This document shows positions 45,881-56,852 of a stretch of 64,000 bases of DNA, in pieces (position 1 is the stretch's first letter; every line of letters begins with the position of its first letter). Under the pieces are notes generated by a model. It saw nothing but the letters and a program-made list of their open reading frames with translations. It ran no database searches and had not been told where the DNA came from. Origin of the DNA: Ulva prolifera (lineage: Eukaryota; Chlorophyta; Ulvophyceae; Ulvales; Ulvaceae); contig CM041200.1 in the NCBI GenBank assembly GCA_023078555.1, forward strand, positions 7,804,807-7,868,806, given 5' to 3'. Made by a program: the position numbers and the translations under genes.

Positions 45881-46528
45881 CCAGGTCCGTGAACTCACTG
45901 CGTAGCCAAAGTCTGCAGAGCCAGCTGGCTGTTCTTCGGTTTACAAAAGAGTGAACGGGAGTCAGCTGGCTGTTCTTTGTTCCGCTGCATGCAAGTTCCT
46001 GGCCATGGCAGACACAGTCCAGAGGCATGTGCTGTATGTGAACTCTACGACCCACATGTAAAAGAATCGGCATCGTAGCTGACTTTTGCATTGCGAGATT
46101 GCATATATATACATATCTGGCGCGTTTTGTGTTTTCGCTTTCACGTTGCGGCGCGGATCTGGCTCGCGATCGTCTTCGGCGTACATTGTGGCTGCCGGTA
46201 GAACGGCCCGGGCTGCTTGCGTAGGTGTCCAGTGGGCCCATTCGCAAGTGCCTGGTTTTTTCATTGCTCGCATCTGTCGCTGAAGGGGCGCTGCGGCGTG
46301 GCTGTCGAACGAACTCTCGTTGCATGCACGGCCATATGCATATGGCCAGTACTGGAAGCAGGACCGCCGTCTCCGGCAGTTGGTCGATGTTTGCAGATCC
46401 GTGCTGAGCATATACCTACGCAAGCCCACCTCTTAGCTGCGCATCTGCTGATTATTCCTGATCTACATATCAGTTTGAAGCTGTCGTGCTCGATCGCACG
46501 TCTGGAAGACCATGCATGTGTGATTGCG

Positions 46529-46558
46529 CAACAACTACAACAACAACAACAACAACAG
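46529..46558. repeat. (CAA)n microsatellite
   Basis: ACAACTACAACAACAACAAC continues with further CAA units. The surroundings, 45900-47300, show no gene I can defend; a minus-strand frame at 47059-46607 is coding-like but unknown. Confidence 0.85.
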
Positions 46559-47365
46559 GACGTCCATTCTTGCTTTCAGAAGATGAATTAATGGCTGGTG
46601 AAGGCTTCAGACTCTTCTCGCGGCCTCAATTAATGTGTGACCAGCGATGGTGGGTGTCGCTTCACCGCGACGGGCTAAAGCTCTCTTCCAGCGCTCGGTC
46701 TCACGCACGAGCCTGTACGAATCGGCTGATGAAAAAAATTTCCTACAGACTGCCTTGCGGTCGTGTCGTTTGCTCGCCAGAGAGGCAAATACCACATGCC
46801 GAACATTCAGCGCTCGCAAACCAGCGTTTCGAGGGACACTGATCTTCTCCGGTGAACTGCCAGAGCTTTGTATGGACAATAAGTCAAGCCTCTCGGTGAT
46901 TAGCGAGATCAGCGCCAGGTTCTGCTCGCCTGTCTCTGCTTGACTGGCACCATGCATCAAACGAAGACACCAAATGTGGTGTCTATTAACAGACCAACCG
47001 TGACAGTGCACTGCTGACCCTTCAAGTTGCAGGAAGGCACCCCACAACAATGTCCACATGCACGAGATATTAGCCTGACATTAGGGGATTGCTTGCTCGT
47101 GCATAGGATATCCTTCATACGCTTCCTTGGAAGCCTTCGTGCTGTACAAAGCAGCCTGCTTGTGGCCCTTCATCTCTGTCCATGCATCTGGCCGGTCACC
47201 ATCGCCACCCCTGTCTGTCAGACTACCAGGATTGCTCGAAAACATTGGTAGCGTAGCTACGAACGTGTTCGACCACTCGTGGTAGTCGCGTAGACCACTT
47301 CACATGCAAAACGATATCAAATGCACCTGTTCAACATGGCTGCCACCCTACAGGCCATGATGCAG

Positions 47366-50300
47366 AGGGCAACCCCGCCACCCCCGCCGGCGCTCACCGC
47401 TGCGCCCGCGCCCGTCGTCGCCGTGGAGACTGCCGCAGAACTCGTGCTGGCGGCGGCTGCCACCGCCCAGGACATCGAAATCCGCAGCCACCTCGACCTG
47501 CGCGGCCTGGAGCGGCAGGACAACCCTGAGTTCCGCGGCCAGCCGACGGATCTCGTGCCCCATAGGCACGCTTTGCTCTATGCTCGAAAAGGCATGCGCT
47601 CCATGCGGGTACGCTCACACCCCCCCCCGCGTCCCCGCGTATGCGAGCACACAACACCTGTCGTTTGTGTTGGCGGCCAGCCAGGTCATCGATGGTGGGC
47701 GTGTGTGTGAAGCAGCCTCGTGGCTGTCTGCTCGAGAAGGGGGTGAAGCCGGTAGGCGGTTACCTTTGGGTCCAGGCGGGGCGCCACTTGAGTGTGCTTG
47801 CTGGTGCTCCGGACCGTACGTGTGCATGCGCTGCCGACTCTGCCGACTCTCCGCCCTGTCTGGCGGTGCAGTTGTCCGCACTAGGCATTCGTGACTGAGT
47901 TGCGGCTGCCGGGGCACGAGTTCCGATCCTGCAACGCCAAGAGATGAGACCGACGCCGCGCATCAGGCCACCGGCACGACTCTGGGAGTGCTTGCACAGA
48001 TGCGGCATGCGTGCGTAGCAGTGCTTGCACAGATGCGGCATGCATGCGTAGCAGTGCTTGCACAGATGCGGCATGCATGCGTAGCAGTTCTTGCACAGAT
48101 GCGGCATGCGTGCGTAGCAGCGCTTGCACAGATGCGGCATGCATGCGTAGCAGTGCTTGCACAGATGCGGCATGCGTGCGTAGCAGCGCTTGCACAGATG
48201 CGGCATGCATGCGTAGCAGTGCTTGCACAGATGCGGCATGCATGCGTAGCAGTGCTTGTACAGATGCGGCATGCATGCGCAGCAGTGCTTGCACAGATGC
48301 GGCATGCATGCGTAGCAGTGCCGGTGGCCGGGTCTCTGAGTGCAAGTGATCTAGCAGCGACTGTGGCCGTGAGTGCGTTGGCGATTGGACCGCTCGGACT
48401 CTGGCAGCCTGTGCTCGATGCACGCGAGGGCCGGCGCACGACGACGGTTGACTGCTTTGTTGCAACACCCAATGGGATGTCTATGGCGATGTCTATGGCG
48501 TGTGTCAAACCTGGGATCCAACGTGTGGGTCTGCCGTGGCCATGAGGGCTGTGCACCGTAAGTCACCCGCAGGCCCTTCCGCATGCATGCGCACATGCAT
48601 GCGGAGACCCTCTGGCCCGCACGTCGCTTGCACGCAGCTGCCGCGAGCCCGCCGCAGCACACTGCATGCATTCTTGAAATACGCACTCAGGCATAGCGCG
48701 CGGCTGCAGGGCAACTGCAGCGACCCCGATGCCCCGGCGGCCCTGAGCCTCTCCCCGGCCGAGGCGACCGCGCTCCTCCCCCTGAAGCCACGGCAATGCC
48801 TGCTGCTGTTGCCGGACACCTTCCTCGTGAGCAACGGGGGCCCCTTCTGGACGGACAACCTGTACCTCAAGATTTTACGGACGGAGGTTGTGGCCGAGTT
48901 CAAGTTTCTGTCGGCGGGCGTGCTCGGGGTTCAGCAGGGTTTTCCAGGGGTGACGGCTTCAGACCTGTACGTCACGAATGTGACCATGCATGGGGAGGAG
49001 CGCGGGCTTGCGATCGGGGTCGCCTTGGAGGAAGAGAGGTCCAACCTGCTCATGAAGGGTGCGCTGCGGACCTGTTTATGAGGGCATACAGCGATGTCCA
49101 GGGCGATAAATATGTCTGGGGGGGGCGCCGGTGTGCTCTGTTTGTGTCACCCTGTTTGAAACATCTGCCGTTGACAACAGCACGAACTCTGCACATCTAG
49201 GCCGGTGTTGGGTCGTCGGACCTAATGACATTGGACATCTCGGTATTCAGTCGGCATAGTATTCAGTCCTATCTCTCGATACCAGCCCCTACAGAGCTTC
49301 CAGGCAAATCAACAGCCATCCAAACATGACGAAAATCGGCTTTCAGGTTAGTCTAAGCCTGAGCCCATAAAAGCTGTGCACGCACACGGACGCCTCACAT
49401 GCACACAGATGCCGCATGAGCCCCATGCATACAGACTGCATCATCACGGACTGGTCCGGCGCGCGCTCCCCGCTCAACGTCTTTTACCGCGGCCTCGCGA
49501 ACATCGTGGACACCGTCTTCCGCAACGTGCATCTTCCGGTCGAGCTCGTCGACGTCTCGGACGATGGCGTCGTCCGCTTCTCCAACGTCTCGCTCGCCAA
49601 CGTCACCCTCCAAGCCGGCGCCGTCGTCAGCACGACCCTCAACGACTACGAAGAGGAGGAAGGGGGGTTGATTAGAAACTACGCGGAGGACGATGCGGCA
49701 TACGATGTGGAGGTGGAGTCAGTGCCGGCCGCACTGCGCAGCATGTTTGGGGAGGAGCTCCGGATTGGGGAGGCGGTGATGAGCGACTGCCTGAATCTGG
49801 CCATACCCGGAGACAACGTGAACCCTGGCTGCCCGGAATCGTCCGCGCGGGCTCGGCGGCGCATCATCGAAGGCGCTGATGCTGACGTGAACCTCGACCC
49901 GAGGGATCTGAGTGACGCGCCGCGGAGGCTGCGGGAGGATCTGCTAAGGGAGGGGTCGCCGTGGCTACAGGCGGTGCGCTCCGCGCTGGGCGCGCCGCCG
50001 GAGGCGCCGTGGCCGCCGTTTGCCGTTGCGCCGCCGGCGAACCCTGTGGAGCGCAACAGCGTGTCGGTGGTGTGGCCGGTGCCACCGGGGGCGCTCGTGC
50101 CGGTGCTGTGGGAGGGGGCGGCACCGGCCGGCGCCGCTGCGGCATCGGCCGGCGGGAGGGTTGCGGCGCCGCTGGAGGGGGGCGTGGCCATCGTGGCTAC
50201 GGTGGTGGCCGCAGCGGTGGCAGTCGCGGTGGTGGCGGGGGTGTGGGCGGTGCTGGCCGTGCGGCGGCAGGACAGCCGGCCGCTGCCTGAGTCCCAGCCG

Positions 50301-53300
50301 GTGGCGGCGACAAATGCACTCAAGGCGTGGAGACTCTTCTGGATGTCTGACGCACTCGACAGCACCGGGGTGCGACCCCCTCTCCACCTGTCACATGCAT
50401 ATGCATGTGTGTGCATGCATATGTGTGTCGAGAATGCGGTGCGCCCCCTCCTCACCTGTCGCATGTTTTTGGAATGCCCAATTCAAGCACCACTGGATTC
50501 ATTCGCCGCTGCTGCGTGAGGGCATGTTTTGTGACCGCCACCCTGTGATGGCCACAAGTGGCTCATGCCGTAATTAGGGCGGGCGGGAGCATGTGCTAGC
50601 AGCTGGGACGTGCCCGGACAACCGACACATGCATGCTGCATGCACACAGCATGTTCACTGGACGCGTCTGCTGTGCACCGGCTCCTCTGCGTAAGTAAAG
50701 TAAATCTGAATTTACTGAGCCGTACCCTATTGGACATTGACAACTCCGAGTTAACGGGACCACATATGCGTGGGCCTCCTGCATCGGCTCCCTTCCACGC
50801 TTTTTCGTCACATGTCGAGCCACGTGAGTGTGCATATGCTGTGCATGCTGTGTGCATATGCTGCGCATGCTGTGTGCATATGCTGCGCATGCTGTGTGCA
50901 TGTACAGAGGATAAGTCGGTGGTTCTACTAAGGATGAGGCCTGATGCGCCCCCCCGGCTTGACACGATCACATCTATTACAGAAGAGTAAACCGTGTATA
51001 TGGTCTACAATCACAAGCGGTTACAGGGCAAACCAGCCACGCCCGCGCCCTGTACGTGCCCGGCTCTACGCTGACGATGACGCTGCATGACGCAGGACGG
51101 TTCTCCAAGCTCAGCAGCTCCCATCCCAAACAGCAACATCGCGCCTCGCGAGCAGCCCTCCCGGCCATGCGGCGCGGTCCCCCCCCGCATGATCCCGCCC
51201 TCTGCCATGAACGACGACTTTGAGTATGCGCTGCCAACAGAAGTCGCGCGGCTCATGGCTGCGCCCGTCCTCGAGACAGGGGATGTGTTGCTCCTGGAGG
51301 ACCTCAAGGGAGACCCCCTGAAGCGGCGGGACGGAGCCCCTCCGATGAGCTCCCGCGGCAGCTCGCCGCATCTGCAGAGCCTCGTGGCCACACAGCCAGC
51401 TGCCCCGTGGAAGTGGCCGGAGGGGGACTCGATCGATGGCGCGTGGGGGCCGACAATCGGCCCCAGCGGGCGCGCAGAGAGCAACTCGGCGCCTCTCGCC
51501 GGCACCGCGGCGGATCCCGCCCGCGAGGGCTCGTTGGGCGCGCAGTCCGATGAGCCGGGGAGCACGATCGTGGTCGCGCCGTACGACCTCACGCAGAGCT
51601 CCCGCGCCACGACAGCTCGTCGGGGTACGATGGGCGGGACAATCAGCACTAGCTCCGGTGAATCCCCGGGGTCGGCTGCGACGGCGTCGGACGGGGTGAC
51701 CGTGCGGGATCGAAGCAAGCGCGCGCTCGTCGGAGGGACCATCGGGTGCACGATTAACAGCGTCAGCAACGTGGCCTCTGCCGACAGCCGCTGGACGTCC
51801 GGCACGCTGCCAGCGGTCGAGGAGGCGCGGCCGGTGATCCACGGCATACGCATGGGGAGGATGCATGAGGTGGACGCGTGGGAGTGCGAGTTGAGCACGT
51901 CGGGAACGGGTGCTGCGGACGGCGACGGCGAGGTGCGGGCGACGCAGCGGGTGGATCACGGCGGGACGGGGCCGGGACAGCGGCGGGGGGCGATGGCGCC
52001 GCTGCTGCGGCAGCTGGACTGCTTTGGCCGGGGGCACCTGTTCCTGGGACGGTTTGAGCTCCTCGGGCGGGACCACCGCCGCCGTGGAGGTGCGATTCTG
52101 CCGCGTCCACAGGCCGATGCAGCAGCAGCTGCCTTACAGGTGCTGCCTTGCAGCCGTGTTCAGTCGCGACGCCGGAGCACGTACAGCAATTCCCTGATTG
52201 AACGCTGATGTTTCAGTGTGCACTGTGAGGAGGCTGCCCTGGCTGATCAAGAAGCATCTCAACCCTAGCCCACGCCTGCGATGGCTGCATGTATGCACAG
52301 AACTGCGCTTCTTCGTGCTTGAGGAGCATGTGGATCAACGTGTCTGAGAACAGCCCCATTCGCTCTGAAGGAAGTTCTCAGCGCGGGACATCTGGACTCC
52401 AGATTCTGGAGAAGATGGTGGCAGCGACGAGTTCGATAGCACTGACATCGGACTGCAGGGCAGGCGGTCGTTCAGTTTGCAGAAGATGCTCACGGCAGCG
52501 ACGATTTCGCGATCAAGTTCTTCCTCGACTGGGACGCCTTCATCACCGAGGCCGCCCTCTATGCCGCGGCCTTCCCCTACATCCGCGGAGAACTCTCCCC
52601 AGATGTCCTCGGCCGCGCAGACGCCGAGACGAGCGCGCACGGCGGCGGCAAAGCCGTGCCGATGGCGGAGGTCGTGGCACAATTCCTGCCGCAGGTGGAG
52701 GCGGTGTGCGACGGCGCGGCGGGGGGCCTGGTGGACCCCCGGGGGCGGCCGCTGCCGCCATGCATTGTGATGGAGAAGGGGGAGAGTCTGCACGACTGGA
52801 GCGACCGCGCACAGCCGGACCTCTTTGTGGTCCTCGCGGTGCGTCGCCCGAATGTGCCGTCGCGCACATATGCATGTGCCATCCAGGCCGTGTGGGCCAT
52901 CCAGGGTATATGTGACAACACCTGTGTCCTACGCATTGCTACGATGTGGCGGCACTGTCCAGCGGCAGCTGTCCAAACAGGCGGCGGGAGGATGGGGGAT
53001 AGAGAGCCGATACAGTTGCAGGCGTCGCTAGTGTGTGTTACAAGGACAAAGCAAGCAAGGCAAGTAGCACCGCGAGCAACAACCAGAGGAACCCACAACA
53101 CGCAACGAGCCACACGCAACGAGCCACACGCAGCACACACCAACACACCCACACAGCGGCAGCACCCGCGCCGGCCACAGCCACACAGCCACACAACCAC
53201 ACACACCCCCAAACACACACAAGCCGCCCATCCCATACCGACAAGCACACCCACACGCCCACCCCCACCCACACCCCGCGAACCAGCCAGGCGCAAGAGC

Positions 53301-54303
53301 CACTTGTGTGTGAGGTCGCAGAAGGCGATCAAACACGAACAGCGACCCGTTTTTTTGGTGTCTATTTTTTGCTGTGGCGACAACACGCTTCGAAGCCGGG
53401 AAGGCAGCGTTCATGCGCTGATTGCATGGCCCTTCACGCGCATCCTCCTGCATTTGCCATCTGACTGGTCTAATGTGGCTACAGGTGCTGTCCAACATCT
53501 CTGTGCGCGTCGCGGACATGCACGACGCTGGATACGTGCACCGCGACCTCAAGCCCGCCAACGTCATGTGGCTGCCGCGGCAGAACCGCTGGACGGTCAT
53601 CGACTTTGGGTGCGTCGCGCGGGCGGGGCAGGAGGCGCCGCTGAGCTTCACGCTCGCGTACGCCGCGCCGGAGGTCTCGCGTGCATACTTCCTGAAGCAG
53701 CGCACCATCGAATCCACTCCGGCGCTGGATGCGTGGTCGCTGGGCGTGATGGCGTGGGAGCTCTTGACGGGGGCGCCGCCGTATGACCTCGTCGGGGATG
53801 GTGTAGTGGGGGTGTGGTGCTGCTCGATTGCACGTAACGCATGCTCCACCAGACATGCTGCAATCAATCAGTAGGCCACCGTCCTCGATACTGTGCCTCA
53901 AATCATGTGCTGCACTAATTATAAGATCGTTAGCATGACCTTGAAGCTAGCACATGCCCGGCCACAGTCTGGAAGAGTCCGCCGTTGCACTGTCTTCCCT
54001 CAGAGCACTGTCTTGCCGCAAGTCGAGCAGCCCGTGAGTTTCAAGTGGGGTATATGTATCCCACGTGCAGAGCCCCCGACGGTGAGACTACTGTGAGTGG
54101 TGCAGGTGATGAAGCGCCTCCGGGGGGACCTGCCGCTGCCGTGGGAGGGCGAGCTGAGCCCGCGCAACCGGCAGAGACTCGGCGCGCTGCGGGAGCCGGT
54201 GCTGGAGCTGCTGCGGCGCGACCCCGCGGCCCGCGCGACCATGCGCGCCTTCCACGCCACCTGCACTCGCATCTTCACCTCGAGGACGACCGTCGAGGCG
54301 TAA
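47366..54303 (+). CDS. RK3: receptor-like Ser/Thr protein kinase (first exon not found)
   Basis: Exons 2-8 are 47366-47608, 48710-49058, 49435-50369, 51096-52089, 52459-52838, 53485-53811 and 54106-54303, giving about 1141 residues without the signal-peptide exon. Phases match RK1 and RK2; exons 7 and 8 are again 327 and 198 bp, and exon 6 has one extra codon. The ectodomain contains DIEIRSHLDLRGL, GNCSDPDAPAAL, DCIITDW and VFRNVHL. The membrane segment is VAIVATVVAAAVAVAVVAGV. The linker has MNDDFEYALPTEVARLMAAP. The kinase has FAIKFFLDWD, HRDLKPANVMW, IDFGCVARAG and YAAPEVSRAY. In exon 6 the block after QFAE differs (DAHGSDD for GKDRCE), so the ATP-lysine strand has diverged. Exon 1 may lie beyond the Ty3 and LINE insertions, or be lost. 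Confidence 0.8.
47988..48322. repeat. 33-bp minisatellite (about 10 copies), RK3 intron 2
   Basis: The unit GCTTGCACAGATGCGGCATG plus CATGCGTAGCAGT repeats with a 33-bp period and few changes (C/T, G/A). As 33 is divisible by three, frames on both strands stay open through it; those are not genes. Confidence 0.95.
49202..49265. mobile_element. Partial MITE copy, RK3 intron 3
   Basis: CGGTGTTGGGTCGTCGGACC followed by TCGGTATTCAGTC resembles the left half of the MITE at 16760. Confidence 0.4.
50820..50905. repeat. 22-bp minisatellite, RK3 intron 4
   Basis: GTGCATATGCTGCGCATGCT with GT repeats about four times; every unit contains NdeI-like CATATG and GCATGC palindromes. Confidence 0.85.
53035..53305 (-). 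mobile_element. LINE-type 3' tail, minus orientation, RK3 intron 6
   Basis: It matches 42359-42590 over most of its length (GTTACAAGGACAAAGCAAGC on the + strand, then the ACACCC-rich part). Confidence 0.65.
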
Positions 54304-56852
54304 AAACGGCGCCGTGTTTCGCGCACGCTACCGCAGCGGACGCTGGGATGCGTGTTTGGGCTGCGGTGTGGAAAGCAGGGTAACTCCGGAGTTGATTGTC
54401 ACCTTTCTGAACAGAGAATTGACACCCCGAACCAGCGGGACCACATGCCAGAGGATTGTGTCTGCTGTGCAGTTTGTCAGGAGAGAGCTGCTTGGGGAAG
54501 CCACAGGGATGCCCTCACGCATCCGTTGTGGACGCTGTGCTTGGTAAAAAATTGAATTTTTGCTGCGTGTCACAGGGACACAGTTGGCGATGCAGGTGGC
54601 ATCGCACAGCAACCTGATCACACTGGTATGCGTGTGGAATGGGGATGTTTGAAAATGTACGTGGTGAGCTGGCAGCTGGCAGCTTGTATACATGCTCTCT
54701 GATGCGAATGGGAAAGTGCAAGTAGCCTCGTATGTGCGCAACGCCTGGAGTGTCTCCAGGTCAGCGTAGTGATGTCTTGTTCCAAGGTGTACGTACGTTC
54801 AGTGCGACGTACCTACACGCTGGCCTGCTGTGTTGTAACGAGATCAAACATGCTGTGCGAAGCGGCCGCGGGCAGTTTGGTGTTGGCTATGAACAATGCA
54901 TGTTCAGTGTGTAGTGGGTGGCTCGGCAGCTGATCAAGCGCACTGTCTCTCAACGAGGGCCGTGAGTACCGGAATGGAAATCTGGGCAAACAGGGTCCGG
55001 CCCATGGATGCCCACGCATGCATGCTCTGGGAAATATGGTACGCGGTCACTCGCCGCGTGGACAGGGTTGCAGCCGCCACACACTGGCGCGACCTGCGGC
55101 GCGGCCGCTGCAGCCACACGAAGCGGCGGCGAGGAAGGAAAATTGTGTGATGTCGGTGCTTTAGGGATAACAAGTGCACCACAATCTGCCCCCCCCCCCC
55201 CCCCCCCCCCCCCGCTGCGGCGCCCCTACCATCACAACGCCCTTGTCAGTCCATGTGTTCACGGGGCTCAAGATCCAGTTGAGAGAGCACCGCAGGCGCA
55301 GCGGCGCCTCTCCGCCCAGCCATGCATGTGCCCCACAGCAGACCGTGTCGTGACAATGGATTTCACGGTACAAGACACAGCCCGGCGCCCGGCACAGCAT
55401 CCCGCACAGTACGGTGTATGTATCGTCGGTTGCGGAACCACCTGGGATCGCTGTGCTGCCCTGGGTCGACCGTCAAGTATCAGCGGCAGTGCATGCAGTT
55501 GATGCATGTTGCCTTCAATGTGACCACGTCCGCCCACTCTCCCGGCAAGTCCACCCACATGCAGGGTAAACTCCCGCATCATACCGCAACCCCTGCTCCC
55601 GAGAGATGACAAGCCATCTGAATGCATGACACATGTGCAGTACGCATGGTGTACGTCTCGCTTCGATCGAAGCGCCCGCAATGATTATGCCACTGATGTG
55701 GATCGGTCGCCGCCGCCACAGATCCATGGCTGATCAGGATCATGATCCTGCAACATGCGTGCACGCGTGTCCCTCTTCGCAGGCTTGATCCCGCTTGGGA
55801 GGCTGACACTGCAGTGCATGCATGCTGGAACAAATATCCCAGTGGCAGGTGCGATCTAGGCTGACTCATGTGACGGGTGACAAAGTCCCGGAGACGTATC
55901 TCGAGATACGGGACTGTCAGCAGCAACACCGGGCTGGGCGTACGCTATCTTTGATTGCCCGACGCTCCCGCTGAGACTTAATTGCACGTGAGATGCCAAT
56001 GCGGCAAGCCTCGAGCTCACACTTCCATATGCATGTCGAGACCATACCGACGTCGAGATATCTCGAGTTTGTACGCGACGAGCACTGCAGCATGCTGTGG
56101 TAGCACGTACACATCGTTAACGTTGCGCAAGAGCACGCGGCTGGTCCACTGTAGCGATCCGTCTGGAAAAGTATGCGTCCGTATGGACGCGTCCGAGTGG
56201 ACTGCGACGGCCGCAGTGCGGTCGCTAGCGGCTGTGAAAGCAGCTGATGCGTTGCCGCGGTGTCACGACTCGAGCCTCACGAGCCCCCGCGGGCCTTGCA
56301 AGGTTGCAACTGGCGTGCGAGGGTCCACGTAGGCGAGCAGAACTTCACGGCCGAGCCCGCCAGCGCTGCGCAAGGTTGCGGTTGGTCAGACACATCTTCC
56401 AGGTGAGCCTGGGCAAGCCGTGCGCACCATAGCCCCGATGGGGTCGACATTGCAATGTTGACCAACAGGTTGTGCAGGTGGCGCATGGACCTGGTCGGTA
56501 GTGGCTGCGACCAACAGCTATGGCAGCAGCAGCCCCGAGCAATGTGGCAAAGGGCGCTGGCCTTGTTGGGCATACTTCGTGCCTTCCCCAGTGCGGATCG
56601 AGCGGAGAAACGGTCGCGAAGTGGAGCTGGCTTCGTTCCATGCTCACGGAGACCTGATAGCTTACCGGCGCTAACCACCGACTGAAATATGCACTACTGT
56701 TGTTTTACTGGGGACAGCGTCCCGCCAAACTGGTAATCCATTTGATGGCGACGTCCGCCAACTACATGCTGGCAGGCCCAAGATGAGTTGGTCGTGATCT
56801 GCGCCACAGCAATGGCTGCACTACATCTGCCGGCTCAATTATCAAGGACAGC
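54304..56852. other. Spacer between RK3 and RK4
   Basis: A run of 25 C lies at 55189-55213. No gene is recognised on either strand; open frames are short and compositionally random. Confidence 0.5.

Noticed and set aside
46607..47059. Minus-strand 150-residue ORF with coding-like composition
   Set aside because: No family is recognised, the opposite strand is open as well, and nothing nearby supports a gene.
47988..48322. CRISPR-like regular repeats
   Set aside because: The units are contiguous with no unique spacers, and the context is a eukaryotic intron. The same holds for 58714-59123.
47760..48556. ORFs of 180-200 residues on both strands with HACRI or CMPHLCKHC repeats
   Set aside because: They are the 33-bp minisatellite in RK3 intron 2, open on both strands only because 33 is divisible by three.
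52656..53786. A 376-residue ORF taken as one protein
   Set aside because: It is the end of RK3 exon 6 read through intron 6 into exon 7 in a wrong frame; the family splice sites explain the coding parts.
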